The notes under the pieces are model-generated. The model ran no database searches. It was not told the DNA's origin and saw only the letters and a program-made list of their open reading frames with translations. The position numbers and the translations under genes were made by a program. Shown piece by piece: positions 11,740-23,373 of a DNA stretch of 64,000 bases; within the stretch, counting starts at the first letter, position 1; every line of letters starts with the position of its first letter. Source of the stretch: Diplolepis rosae (lineage: Eukaryota > Arthropoda > Insecta > Hymenoptera > Diplolepididae); the NCBI GenBank assembly GCA_030998225.1, contig JAPYXD010000755.1, positions 2,777,501-2,841,500 of the forward strand, read 5' to 3'.

Positions 11740-12400
11740 TTCATTCTTAGTCCAGTAGAATTAGCCGAAAACGGATTTTTTCGCCTACTCTGTAATTTTG
11801 CTTGAAAATCATGAAAAATGCTAGAAACATATATAGTAAGAAAAAAAGACCGCAAATAGTGTGCACAACTTTTGGTGGCGAATTTAAGAAAAAAAAATAT
11901 CTGCCCGCTTCGCGGGCACATTCTGGACCTCGCGCTTCGCGCTCGGTCTTGTGCTCTTCGCATACATTTAAGTTTATTCATTATAATTTGATACTGAAGC
12001 TCAAACCAATTTTATAATAACATTACAGATGATGTGAATAGCACATTTTCTCAAAGTCACTCCATTTCTTTTTGAATTTAAGTGAAACAGGAAATTCAAT
12101 TTACTTAAGGCTCTATCGGCCTTAAGGAACACATTCTCATCATGACACTCGCGCTTCGCGCTCGATTTTCTGTATGCATTTTTGTAACTTTTTAATAAAT
12201 TACATGATTATTGATAAATTAATTTTCTTCCAAATATCTCAAAAAGGAAAAACAATCGTAGACTTTAATTTAAGGAAACGATTTTGCAGAACAACGCCTA
12301 TTTCGTATCTCACATATTTTGGTGAAAAAAATCGAATTTTTTCAATATTAAAAATCAAAACATAAAATATACATCCTGTCGAGAAATTTCTTAATAAGAA
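11740..12400 (-). repeat. Dispersed family R2 with GCGCTTCGCGCTC palindromes
   Basis: Two palindromic GC-rich islets (cgcttcgcgggc and cgcgcttcgcgctcg near 11908-11942, and gcgcttcgcgctcg near 12150) sit in AT-rich DNA, followed by blocks with cgtatctcacatattttgg. The order matches the inverted copy at 42980-44280 and the same-orientation copy at 58560-59160. No coding capacity is recognisable. The first 160 bases recur inverted at 13590-13770. Confidence 0.55.
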
Positions 12401-12404
12401 TGTG

Positions 12405-12545
12405 TACCAATAGTAAACCTTCACGGTGGAGAGGTTCCGCCAATTGTGAACCACTGCACTGCCTTCAATGGCAGGTATTATGTTTTTCTAGTTTTTATCG
12501 CTGAAAAATAAGATAATTGTATTTATTGCTTCACCTTCTAATCCA
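12405..12545 (-). repeat. Dispersed repeat R1, inverted copy
   Basis: The sequence contains gtgaaccactgcactgcctt, then ggcaggtattatg and a ctagtttttatcgctgaaaaat block. This is the complement of the R1 block at 54070-54160. Confidence 0.6.
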
Positions 12546-12683
12546 AATTTCGCCACAGAATCATAATTGCAAAGTTTTTAATGTCTTTTTTACCGATCTT
12601 AGCCGTAATAATGCGAGGTCATAGAACGGTCATAGAACAGTCAGAAAACGGTCAGAGTATTCTATGACCGTTCTCTCACACGG

Positions 12684-13295
12684 TGTTAATTTATCGAAAG
12701 TCTCCCTGTTTAGGCCCTTGTACTTATTTTGTTAACATTCTAAAATAGTGGTAAAAAGTTGGAATCCATTCAATGGCCATTTGACTTCAATTTCCAATCA
12801 AGAAATTGCAATATTTTGTTTATTTATATTTTTTTCCATTTTCAAAGATTGAAATTCAACCCTGAAACCAAAAAAATCAAATGTCCCAGTTAGTTGCAAA
12901 ATGGAAAAAAAATATAAATAAACAAAAAAATTACAATTTCTTGATTGCAAATTAAAGTCAAGTGGCCATTGGATGGATTCCAACCGTAGAGATATTACAG
13001 ATAGAGGAGACAAGCCAGAAGCTGCCCTGTAAGTGGCAACGTCAGTCTGCAAACTCGGTGAGAGCGAAAGAGAGAGACGATGGGAGGTTTTTTCTGTCTT
13101 TGTCTACGCGTACCAAGGTAGAAAGAGACAGCCTAATCCTCCATAGCACCCTCTCTCTCGCCCAAGTTGACAGGTTTCAAGCTGGCTTGTCTCCTCTATC
13201 TGTAATATCTCTATGATTCCAACACCTTACCACTATTTTAGATTGTTAACGAAAAAAGTACAAGGGCCTAAACAGGGACACTTTCGTTAAATTAA
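12684..13295. mobile_element. Foldback element interrupted by a nested MITE
   Basis: The left arm from 12684 (GTTAATTTATCGAAAG, then ccctgtttaggcccttgtac) pairs with the right end at 13295, and further inward aatccattcaatggcca pairs with tggccattggatggatt. Arms are about 200 bases with some mismatches. The right arm is split at 12985 by a 231 bp insertion. Immediately upstream (12615-12675) is a separate hairpin built on gaacggtcatagaac. The termini TTAA-containing ends do not define a clear duplication. Confidence 0.65.
12985..13215. mobile_element. Nested MITE, 231 bp, TSD ATTCCAAC
   Basis: Perfect 8 bp repeats ATTCCAAC flank it (12977-12984 and 13216-13223), and the other arm of the host foldback shows the uninterrupted site near 12765. 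Terminal inverted repeats of 34 bases begin CRTAGAGATATTACAGATAG and differ at one base. The interior is GC-richer than the host element and makes fortuitous open frames. An 8 bp TSD suggests hAT mobilisation. Confidence 0.85.
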
Positions 13296-13589
13296 CAATT
13301 TAATAATTTAAAAAATATAAATCCGGGAAACTTGAAATTTCTAGACAATGTTGGCATATAGCGGTGGACTATCGATTTTGAAGAAACCTACATTGTAAAT
13401 TTTTTATTTGCGGCTACACGATTGAAATAAAAAAAGGTCAATTTTTTAATTAACAATCACATATTTTGGAAACAAATCATTTTTTCAGAATTGGACTTGT
13501 GCTATTTTGTTAATTAATCATCTGGCTTCAACTTTTGCTTGAAAACTTTTATTGTCCGGCTCATAGTTTTTGTCCAGAAACGCCTTAAA

Positions 13590-13770
13590 GACAAAAAAAA
13601 ACACTTTTTTTTACTTAAATTCGCCACCAAAAGTTGTGCACACTATTTATGGTCTTCTTTCTTACTATATATGTTTCTAGCCTTTTCCATGATTTTCAAG
13701 CAAATTTACAGAGGAGTAGGCGAAAAAAGCCGTTTTCGGCTAATTCTACTGGACTATATGCATTAGACAA
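13590..13770 (+). repeat. R2-associated fragment, inverted relative to 11740-11900
   Basis: Shares aaattcgccaccaaaagttg, ttactatatatgtttctag and the gccgttttcggctaattcta block with the complement of 11750-11890. Overlapping open frames here are products of this repeat. Confidence 0.6.
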
Positions 13771-13968
13771 ATTCCGCTGTCGCTTATTCGTTTTTTCATT
13801 TTTCGGGAAATATGGAGCTTTGAATTACTTTTACCTTCTTGTTATTCAGTTGCCCTATTGGTGGAAAATTTTTCGCTGCGTTGATGCTGCTCTTCTCCAT
13901 TATGTGTTCTGAAAATAAGTATACTCTATTAATTTTTTAGACAAAAACCGGGGTCACATTGTACTTAC

Positions 13969-14120
13969 ACTATCAGCAAGTCTTTTTCGTCGTAAATCAG
14001 TTGTACTAACAACTTTGTCCTCAAATTCATCCTCGCCTCCACTTTCAGTGTCTGTACGGAGGAACTTTAACGGCACTTTGCGGCATCGAGTAGTCGAATT
14101 TTCCAATTTCTCTTTAGTGT
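13969..14120 (-). CDS. Upstream exon of the BEN-domain gene
   Basis: The minus strand is open across 152 bases between an acceptor (TTGTTAATAG, 14121-14122) and a consensus donor (GTAAGT, 13968-13963). The translation is charged and acidic-serine rich (TDTESGGEDEFEDK, then DLRRKRLADS), typical of a linker before a BEN domain. It ends in phase 0, so it joins directly in frame to the BEN exon at 11653 across an intron of about 2.3 kb that is filled with repeats. A 74-base candidate exon between them (13908-13835, acceptor TTATTTTCAG, donor GTAAAA) would introduce a stop at its third codon, so I leave it out. Upstream exons should lie above 14120 but were not found. Confidence 0.5.
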
Positions 14121-14946
14121 CTATTAACAAATTTTATTCATTACTATATACTCAAATAGTTTTGTAAATTAAAGTAAATGATGTATTCAGGAAAATTTCT
14201 TGTATAAGGTAACAGTTAGTTTGACAGTCATTAAATTTTGAATATTTTTAATTTGAAATAAGTCTAATTAAAAATATTACATACATTAAAACCAGTTGTT
14301 GAACTGATGAATTTTAAGCAGCATCCCTTTCTGTCACTTAATTCTAAGTTTGAAATTTGATCATTCAAATTTTTCAGTTATTTATTCTTGTTTTAGATAT
14401 GAAAGAAAAAAGACAGGGAGGAGAAGAAACCAAAAAGTGCATTGAATTCCTACTATAGTAGAAACAATCGAATATGAATAGCAAAAGAAAAACGGATATG
14501 AAAGTTTATTCGAGTACATTTACAAATTTTTTGTTTTCAATAGAAAGTTTAAATTATAAACAAGTCCTAAAATTAAAAATGCGTACTTTGGAATTGAGAC
14601 CTTTCAAACTGAATAATTTCAATTTCAGAAGTTCCAGTATCAAATAATTAGAAATATGAAGTACTTAAATATCAAAACAATCGTAGCGATTGAATCGAGT
14701 CGAAATATAGGTAGTTTTTTGATATTTTATAATTCTCTATTTCAGATGATTTACGAGGATCTAATGAGGCTTTATTTCAATATAATCCAAGTCCTATTCA
14801 TAAGTGTTCAAAATGTGCGAAAATTTCCATTTCTACACGTTTTGAGGACTTAAAACGGACTTAATTAAATCCTTATTAGATTCTGGTAACTCCCTCATTC
14901 ACTACTATACATGTTCTATTGCACATGCGTCGTTTGGCGCGCTTTT
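14121..14946. other. Probable intron, AT-rich
   Basis: No exon or repeat terminus is recognisable. The 65-codon open frame at 14656 shows no domain. Confidence 0.35.
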
Positions 14947-15245
14947 TCTTGAAATAGCAAAAATTTGAATTCAAATTTTCTTAATAAATAATCACTATTA
15001 ATCATGCAAAAATTATACATCAATCCATCTTCTTACTTATAAGAAATGCTGCATATAATTATATTGCGATTTTATTGAATATAAGAGATTAAAACTAGAT
15101 TATAAATTTTATATGTTCAATGAATTGTCGATAATAAGTTTATAATTCATTCGTTATGTAAGAAGGTAGATTGATGTTAATTTTTTGCATATTTGGTAGT
15201 GATTATTTATTAAGAACATTTGAATTGAAATTTTTGTTATTCCAA
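14947..15245. repeat. Foldback element, about 110 bp arms
   Basis: Left arm block cttaataaataatcacta and catcaatccatcttcttac are mirrored by gtaagaaggtagattgatg and tagtgattatttattaag on the right. The centre holds a second smaller palindrome (aattcattg/caatgaatt). It is non-coding. Confidence 0.65.
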
Positions 15246-15353
15246 ACAGTACGCTTAATTATTTTTAAAATTATAAATATTCCGATAATATTATAATGAA
15301 AATTAGATAATTATTTTCAAGTAAATGTTATTATAAAAACGCAGTACTTGGTA

Positions 15354-16162
15354 CACGGAAAAAATTTGTCGCTTAAAAAGTCATCGACTCTGTATAATAC
15401 TCGTGGATAGGTTAGAAAGTCGACTAAACATTATGAGCCTCCTTATTGAAGAATATGATAGATAGTCGCTGAAAATGTAAAACGTAAATTCGAAAGTTTA
15501 AGTGACAGTTACATGTCATGGAGACTTGTGTAAAATATTTGGATCACATTCAGAGTTTGAAGGCAAATCTAAAATAATAGATAAATTTCAAATTTGACGT
15601 AATACACTTTATCAAGGTAAACATATACTTACTCGGAACTAATTCTTCAATGTACGCTTCAATCCAGATTCAAACGAAACCAAACGATACGTAATCTCAA
15701 AATCTAACCAAAATTATTACAAAAACATAAAGCTGGGCTGCATTGTCTGCTGTGCGATGCTACGAATTACGTTTCTGCGCATCGCTTTTTGCGACTGTCG
15801 AAGAAATTTCAGAAGACGGCTTATAAAATCTGATGGACTTTAGAATACAATTTAAAAAACTATTTGTTTGAAATACTTTCATTTCAAATTATTCGATAGT
15901 CTTTTAAAATCTATGACAAATGAATCCAAAGATTATGAAACTTTTCATTACTTCTTAGAAAAGATCAGTTAGTGTTTAAAATACTTTTATAATAGTAAAT
16001 ACGCGACTTTTTTTCTTCGACCTGGTTTTCTAAAAGTTAGTCGACTTTTTTCTACTATTTCCTAAAAGTCATTGAAACCTTACAAGACTTTCTCCAATTT
16101 TACTTTCTGTCCACGACTCTTCGAATAGTCTGTTAAATTTTAAGCGACAAATTTTTTCCGTG
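15354..16162. mobile_element. MITE, 809 bp, TA-flanked, CACGGAAAAAATTTGTCGCT ends
   Basis: Perfect 25-base terminal inverted repeats start CACGGAAAAAATTTGTCGCT and are flanked by TA (15352-15353, 16163-16164). Inside are further weak inverted matches (agtcgact), but no open frame. The ends resemble the CACGGAGAAAAA ends of the 193 bp element at 41744. TA target and length fit a Tc1/mariner-driven MITE. Confidence 0.75.
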
Positions 16163-17083
16163 TACGGTTCAAAGAAAAAGTATTTCGAACTTATTTTATA
16201 ATAACCTCTCATATCATATTTAATATTAAAGTTGGATGAACTATTGTTTAATATTTTTCAATATTTAATAGTACGATTAATGTTTTCATATGTTTCTGAA
16301 CATTTGTATTGCAGTAAAGACGTAGCTTTCAATAATACGAAAAATATTCTAATAAATTCTAAATAAATTTTTTTGGTATCAGATTTCTTATGGACTAAAT
16401 CTTATGAAACATAGTTTTATAATACTGTCCAAACGTAAAATAAGTCTTATGAAGATATCGAACAAATAAAGCAGTTCGACTGAGAACACCGAAATATTTT
16501 TTTAATCTTAAAGTGGTGTTAAACAATTCTCCCAATTTATCCTTCATGAATCCAGAGACCTGTTCATTTCAAAGTGTTGCGAAATATCTTCATCAGGAAT
16601 CTATGAAGCTTTTGTTGATTTGTTACAGAGAATTGCAATCTGACTTGAAATATTAAAGAGAATTGTGGCGGTCTAAATGAGGACTCGCAATATCCCATAA
16701 AATTTTTAAAGAGACTAACCGAGAATTAAAAGCGGATTAAATAGAACATAAGAGAATCCCACGAGGGTGTTAAGGTGACTAAGCAGATCTAAAAGGGGAT
16801 TCATTCAGCACTATAAAGAATCAAAAAAGTACTTATATTTCGACTCGGGTTGTGCTAGCTTTCGTTCAAATGGGCCTTTTTTTATCAGAAAGTATAACAC
16901 CTCCTATAAGTAAATATTTCTTTTAAAAAAATTAAATAGTATAAAAATAAAGGACCTCTGTTTTTTTTTTAAATCGGTTTTCAAATTGAAGTTTAATTAT
17001 GGAAGTTAAACAGAAATCTACTTTCCTCATTTACGAATTTTCACTAATAATTTAAAATGAAAAGGATAAGATTTTACGGGCCC
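16163..17083. other. Unassigned AT-rich stretch with GAATC/GACT-type motif scatter
   Basis: From about 16620 to 16830, loosely repeated words (gagaatt, gcggatt, ggactcg, gggattc) recur without clear period. No gene is visible. Confidence 0.35.
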
Positions 17084-18189
17084 ATGAATGAAGAAGGCTA
17101 TTTAATCAGACATTTCGGCTCTGATTGGAGCCCTCATCAGTGATATTTATTAAAATCTAGAAAATACAAAAAAGATGATGTTGCTACTTTCACATATTTT
17201 ATCGGAATAACTAGAGTACTTGACATATAATACAAAAAGGAGTACTTTATGTTTTAATTTAAATTTGTAATTGAAAATTGAAGGTTTGGATATTTGATCA
17301 GGACTAGAGTTGTTACCTTTGATCTTCCCTATTGAGACACTTTACATAGATGTGCTTCATTTCGTAGAATAGTTTGCAGGGATACTTTGAGAAACCATAA
17401 AATTATATACTTAAGTTCGAACCCAAATGAATTCTTTGGTTCGAAGCTGAATGTGGATAGTTTAACCTAGACCATTGAGGCTATTTTTTTAAACTATTTT
17501 TTCTGAAACTATTTTAAAACTATTTTCAAACTATTTATAAAAAATATGTACATTTTTAAATGTCTTATCTGTAACGGTATCTACAAATATATTCTTTGGA
17601 GACAGGTTGAATATAATGAGCTTGAGTTACAACATTAGTGCTATGTTAAACTATTTTGACTGAACAAACTATTAATGTTCTACATTAAGCTCATTCCTTT
17701 CAACCTGACACCAAATAATTTATTTGCAGATACCGTTATGGATAAGACATACAAAAGTATGAATATTTTTTATAAATAGTTTGAAAATAGTTTGAGAATA
17801 GTTTCAGAAAAAAAAGTTCTACATATAAAATAGCCTCAATGGTCTAGGTAAAACTATCCACATTCGGCTTCGCACCAACGAATTTATTTGGGTTCGAACT
17901 TAAGTATATAATTTTATGGTTTCTCAAGGAATCCCTGCAAACTATTCTACAAGTTAACAACTCTAGTCCTGATCAATTATACAAACCTTCAATTTTCAAT
18001 CACAAATTTAAATTAAAACATAATAAATTACTCCTTTTTGTATCATATGTCAAGTACTCTAGTTATTCCGATAATATATGTGAAAGTAGCGACACCATCT
18101 TTTTTGTATTTTCTAGATTTTGATAAATATCACTGATGAGGGCTCCGATCAGAGCCAAAATGTCTGGTTAAATAGACTTATTCATTCAT
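17084..18189. repeat. Foldback element, 1.1 kb, about 0.5 kb arms
   Basis: The left end atgaatgaagaaggctattt and right end taaatagacttattcattcat are complementary. Blocks such as ggttcgaagctgaatgtgga and gatcaggactagagttgtta occur on one side and inverted on the other. The centre is near 17650. The right arm has lost a few tens of bases near 17950. No open frame. Confidence 0.75.
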
Positions 18190-18705
18190 ACACTGAGAAA
18201 ACAGTTTGGTAGGGCCAACAAAAAAATGGTTGTCGCAACAAAATAATTTGTTTGATATACAGCTGACAAAATGTTTTGTTAGACTAACCAAATTTTGTTG
18301 TTGAATTTTTCGTTTCAATCAACCAAATAATTTTGTAGTGATAACAAAAGTGTTTTGTTAGTATGACAAAACTTATTGTGGATTTAACAAAATTATTCTG
18401 TTCCAAGGAAAAAATTATTTTTTTGAAAGAGCAAAATTATTTTGTTAGGAGAGCATACTTTTTTTTAGTAGAATAAAATCGTTTTTCGTATCAAGTACTA
18501 TAAATTAAATCAAGGTTCAATAAAATCTACTATTTTTATTTGAATTCCTTCAAATATTTCACACATAGCAAACATTAATATTTATTCTCTAAATCTGAAT
18601 CAGTTAAAATCTACTTATTATCAGTGAAATTTATGTGATTCAAATAGCTAAAAAGAAGTTACTGCGAATCAGTCAAATTTCACTCAATATTTGAGTGTAT
18701 AAAAA
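18190..18705. repeat. Arrays of short palindromic motifs (ACAAAA..TTTTGT and TCAGTGAAATTT)
   Basis: From 18197 (cactgagaaaacag) to about 18500 a variant of acaaaattattttgtt recurs every 25-35 bases in both orientations. From 18560 to 18705 the motif changes to cagtnaaattt with its complement (aatctgaatcagttaaaatc, gaatcagtcaaatttcactc). The second type recurs at 50415-50650. Neither has coding capacity. Confidence 0.55.
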
Positions 18706-18719
18706 TAAATCTACACTAT

Positions 18720-19553
18720 ATCGCATTGTTTTTTCAAGATCAAGAATTTTTTATACAAAAGTAATGCAAGAGTAATTATCAATAGCAAAAATTTAGTCAC
18801 ATCGCTTGCAGAACTTCGCCTTTTTCTGATTTCATAACCTTTGTAAGCAGAAAAAAGGACCGAAGTGACAAAAAAAAAATTGAATGATATTCTGGGCAAC
18901 GCGGAAGTAATGCGAGAGTAATTATAAATCGCAAAAATTTAGTCACATCGCTTGACAAACTTAGCCTTTTTTCTGATTTCACAACCTTCGTAAGCAGAAA
19001 AAAGGCCCAAAGTCACAGAAAAAAATTGTATGCATTTGACAATATTCGTGAGAAAAATAAAAGGTTCGAACTTTCAGATTAACATCGCGAGGCGCTAAAC
19101 CTTAGCCTTCAGTTAAAACATTAAAAATGTTATATGAAGGGGGGGATGTCACTCCATGTTTCACCGTAGACTAACAAAACCACGATTTGAGTGTTATCAC
19201 GCCCTTTTTAATGAGCGATAACACATTCAATCAATGCAATAGCGCCGTTTTGAAAATAATGTTTATCGATGAGCTGAAAAATTCTATATTTCAGATTTTT
19301 AACCTTGGTAGGGATTGTTATTTTTTGTCCATAAATTATCACGGAAAAGCCGATATATTGTGACGTATTCATTTTAGCAAATAAAAACTTTGTATACTGA
19401 AAGAGTGTCGTGCAGTCACGTTTTTCATTATATACTGCGCTGCGACTTTAAAACCAATATCCGATCAAAATTATAGTATTCTTTTGTGGAACACAACTTT
19501 AGCCTCGTTCATTTTCTTAAAAATAAACATACATGTTTTTATTATTGTCTTTA
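18720..19553 (+). repeat. Dispersed family R3, copy 1
   Basis: Two tandem units (18741-18900 and 18904-19020) each contain gtaatgcraragtaatta, aaaaatttagtcacatcgct and an aagcagaaaaaagg block. They are followed by a segment with a G-run (19138-19146), and then by a 250-base block (19290-19550) that is almost identical to 56728-56975. The last block contains ccttggtagggattgttatt and tgtgacgtattcattttagc. The Maverick inserted at its 3' end. Confidence 0.65.
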
Positions 19554-19828
19554 CTTAAAAGTAGTAGAGCTATACCAGTCCGGCAGCACTTACCGACCGA
19601 GTCGGTTCTTTTCCATGCTAAGCCCCAACAGATGGATCTGCCGCCCAAATCCTGCTCGGTAGGTAATGTAGATTGCTGGATCGGTATTGTAGATTATTGG
19701 TTTGGTAATGTAGCTCTAACTGTATATGTAAAAAAAATTCTCAATTGATATATCAGAGACCCTACTTACCGACCAAGCTGAGAGTCCGTGCTGTGGCATG
19801 TCTCTTGTATATATATATATATATATAT

Positions 19829-20237
19829 AAGGATGGTAAATAATCGGTGGAAGCAACACGATTAGATTCGTCTAAAATAAAGAGTTTTATTAGTTTACTT
19901 ACATAATTACACTATTTACAAAGTGAGCACGTTTTGTACTAACCTAAAATAAAGAGAATCAACAATCAAAGCTATTGCTTCACGGATCTCTTTAGCACCT
20001 TAAAAGATTTAACACTCTTGATTATTATTTTCGACTAGTTTTTTTATATCATAAGATTATTTCACAAACTTTTATTAATCATAAACTTAGTAAATCATTT
20101 TATCTCTCGAGTCAAAGCTCGTGTAGGATTTCCTCTCTACTCTCCTCTCTTCATAAGTCTCGTGTTCTCTAGGAGCTGTTATCGTCACGAGGTGGTCACT
20201 TACTCGTAGCCTAGGTTCATGCGCACAAAGCTTACAT
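19829..20237 (-). repeat. 3' LTR of the Ty3 element
   Basis: It is identical by eye to 24482-24890 (offset 4653). Sense orientation begins TGTAAGC at 20236. AATAAA-type signals lie within (complement of ttttatt). Confidence 0.85.
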
Positions 20238-20283
20238 CTCCCCCTTCAAGACATTAATTTTCATGTAAATTATGTCACATTGA

Positions 20284-21302
20284 CTAGTCTACTGGGATAA
20301 GCTTTGTGGCATGGTATAAACCTATTGAATTTTTTTTGTTATCTGTTTTTATCTTAAAGATCGAGTCCGATATTTTTTTCTCTATCTTGAAGGGACCGAC
20401 TCTAATCTCGTCCAATTTTCTTCTGTTCAGTTTGTTTTTATTTTCCACGTACACATTGTCGCCCTCTTTGAATTTATAATCTATTCTATTTTTATCATAC
20501 AGAGATTTGTTATACTCGTGTGATTTACGAGTTCGGAGTAGCGCAAGGTTTCTGTCCTCTTCCAAATTTCTTTTGTTGTTTTTTTTTAATTCTGGTGGCA
20601 ATAGATCTGTGGATTTTCCATTCAGCAAATATTCGGGTGAAAAACCTGTAACTGAATGGTCCGTTTCGTTATATTTTTTTTGCATTCTTCTGCTATTGTG
20701 GCCCATGATTTTTTTCTTGTGTTTTTATTTAATGTGCATCTTATTTTGTTGACTAATGTTTGGTTTAATCTCTCGTTCAACCCGTTTGAAAACGGTGCGT
20801 CTACGGCTGTGAAAATCAGTTGTATTTTTCTTGTTTTAAGATAGTTTTTTAGCTCTTTGGAATTTATTCCGGGATATTGGTCCGAGAGTATTGTTTCTAT
20901 TTCGTCTTCCTCTGGTATTTTTTTAATTAATTTTATAAAATCAGATGCGTTTTGATTTTTGGAGCATAAAATATAGGCGTATCTAGTAAAGTGATCTTCT
21001 AGTAGGTGTAAATACCTTTTCGTCGATCTTTGTCCACCAAATCCACCGATGGTATCTAATGACATTATTTGGAAAGGCCTCTCTGCTGGTCCTAGGTGTG
21101 ACATAAGTCCGTATTTTCTGTTTAGTCTTGTTTTGTTTTTAATACAAATTTCGCAATTTTTACATATACGTTGTATGTTTTTGGCCAAATTTGGTGCGGT
21201 GTAAAATGGTTTTATTTTGAGTGTAGTCTGGTTAATTCCAGTGTGACAGAATTTTTCATGGATGCGTTTTATCAAGGTTTTGCTGTATTCTTCACTCAGC
21301 AC
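20284..21302 (-). CDS. pol continued: integrase of the Ty3 element
   Basis: The N-terminal zinc domain shows His residues near 21255-21265 and CKNCEIC. The catalytic core has D in MSLDTIGG, D in ILSDQYPG and E in SNGLNERLNQT, giving a complete DDE set. A frame break at the T8 run 20674-20681 separates the core from the C-terminal part (20706-20284), which ends with a GPF-type module (RVGPFKIEKKISDSIFKI). The stop at 20284 is 46 bases before the LTR. Confidence 0.85.
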
Positions 21303-21682
21303 AATTTTCCTCTTGTTTTTTTAATTTTCGGTAATAAATTTCGTCTTCTACTATGAAATTTTGTGTATTTTCCGTTATTTGTTTATTTAGTTTTTGGTCG
21401 TCTATTATTTCTTGCATGGTAATATTATTTACTGTTTTTAAAACATCTTCTGAATTTTCATCTGGTTCTAAGATCGGATTTCGACTAAAGAAGTCTGCTT
21501 CTGCATTATTTTTTCCGGGATTATATTTAATCGTACAGTTATATTGAGATATATAGTGTATCATATCTCCTAACTCATCATCTGTTCTATTTTTCACATT
21601 TAAGTTCTCCAAAGGTCTATGGTCAGAGTATATTGTAAAGAAATTTCCGATTAACCAATATTGCCAGAATTTTATACTTTCT
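21292..21682 (-). CDS. pol continued: end of RNase H of the Ty3 element
   Basis: The frame covers the RNase H end (IYSDHRPLENL with a catalytic Asp, and NAEADFFSRNP, equivalent to the ADALSR block that closes the RT/RNase H region). It continues into the linker before integrase, and stops at 21292 because of a shift at a T7 run (21316-21322). Confidence 0.75.
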
Positions 21683-23373
21683 TTAATGGCTAGACATTCT
21701 AGGAAAATTGCCTTTTTCTTCTTTTTGTGTTTCGTTTAATTTTCTTGAAAAGTATGCGACCGGTTTTATTGTTCCATCCGCTTGAGGTTGTTTTAGCACT
21801 GCTCCAAGGCCCTTAATGCTTGCGTCTGTGTATATGAAGATATCTGATTTTGGATTAAATATAGCTAGGATTGGTCCTGAACACAAAATCTCTTTTATTT
21901 TTTTGAATGCAGCTATGCAGTCAGTTGACCAATAGAATTTCACATTCTTTCTGAGCAAGTTGTGTAAAGGATCAAGAATTTGTGTGATTTTTGGCACATA
22001 TTTTCTTTCAAAATTTATTTTTCCTAGAAACTGTCTTACCTGTTTTCTGTTTTTTGGTGTATTGGAATCTTTTATTGCTTTTAAATTATCTTTTAGTGGC
22101 GTGATTGTGTTATTTTTTATTAGGTGGCCTAAATATTTTACTTCGTTTCTTGCAAATTTGCATTTCGTAAATTTTAGTTTTAATCCCTCTTCTTTTATTG
22201 CGTCTAGCAGCAATCTAATCTGGTTTAAGTGTTCTTCAAATGTCTTTGAAAAGATCATTATATCATCTATGTAATTTACACAGAAACCAGATAAATTATA
22301 TTTTTTTATTATATTTACCAAGATTCTTTGAAAGATCGCTGGTGACGTCTTTAAACCGAAGGGAAGACATGTCCACTGGTAGTGGCCTTCTTGGGTTACA
22401 AATCCCGTTTTTTTTCTGTCTCTGATTCTCAAGGGAATGGACCAAAAAGCTGAGTTTACGTCCAATGTTGTGAAATATTTGCAATTTATTGTTTTTACCA
22501 TTAAGTCTTCTATTAACGGGAATGGATGGGATTGAGGAACAATTATCTTGTTTAACTCTCTAAAGTCTACACACAACCTGTTCTTTTTATTTTTCTTCTT
22601 TTTTGAAGGCCAGTGTGACTGGTGCTGCAAAGGGGCTATATGAGTCTTCAACCAGGCCGTGTTTTAAAAGTTGTGATACTTGTTCTTCTATTTCTTTCCT
22701 GTCATTTATTGAACATCTATATGGTCTTTTAGAACAATATTTATCAATTTGTAAGTCGATAAATGCTTCGTAATTTTTTACCTTACCAACGTCATATTTA
22801 TCTATAGCAAAAATATCTTTATAATTATTTACTAAAATTTGTATCTTTTCTTTTCTATTTTCACTTAAGTGATCTAAATCTATCTTGAATTCATTTGTTT
22901 TTATAAATTCATTAAAGTTTATTTCATATCTATCGTCAATCTTCAAATCGACTTTAGTATTTTCATTTTTACCTTTTATATCTGAGTTTTTGTTTTCCTT
23001 TAAATTCATTGTTTCATCATTTTTTTCTTTTGCATTTTGAAATTGGATGTTTAAATTCTCATCATGAGTCAACCCAAATCTCTGTACACTGTCTAGGCCT
23101 AAGATGAGATCAAAATTAAAGTTTTCATTATCGTATACAAAGGCATTTAAAATTCCTTTTATGCCATGTATTTCTGCATTTACTTTTATAAAACCATAGC
23201 TTCTGCCCCACCCACTAATTGTTTTTAGGTGATAGTTTTTTTTACTTTTTATAAGTTCTTTATTTAGTAATCTTGCATTTATTACTGTTATTCTCGAACC
23301 TGGGTCATAAAGTCCTCTCAATTCTCCAAAGTCTCTTCTAATTTTACTTTCATTTCAATTAGTGGGGGGATTT
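21683..23373 (-). CDS. pol: pol: aspartic protease, reverse transcriptase and start of RNase H of the Ty3 element
   Basis: The protease active site appears as LYDPGSRITVINARLL just inside 23321; DPGS replaces the usual D(S/T)G(A/S). The RT begins in the same frame and, after a +1 break in an A-rich stretch at about 22582-22603, continues through LCVDFRELNK, LPFGLKTSPAIFQR and the catalytic YIDD at about 22270, then FLGKINFERKYVPKI. RNase H starts with FIYTDASIKGLGA, carrying the first catalytic Asp. The frame shifts again at 21711-21725. The first protease residues lie in another frame (break near 23322-23345). All fold-critical residues of RT are present. Confidence 0.85.

Noticed and set aside
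12798..13216. Open frames of 84 codons on both strands
   Set aside because: They span the boundary of the nested MITE, so they are created by the insertion.
13835..13908. A 74-base exon between the two BEN-gene exons
   Set aside because: Splice-like borders exist, but in the required phase it has a stop at the third codon; skipping it joins the outer exons in frame.
20237..20284. An env gene in the Ty3 element
   Set aside because: Only 46 bases separate the integrase stop from the LTR; no env can fit.
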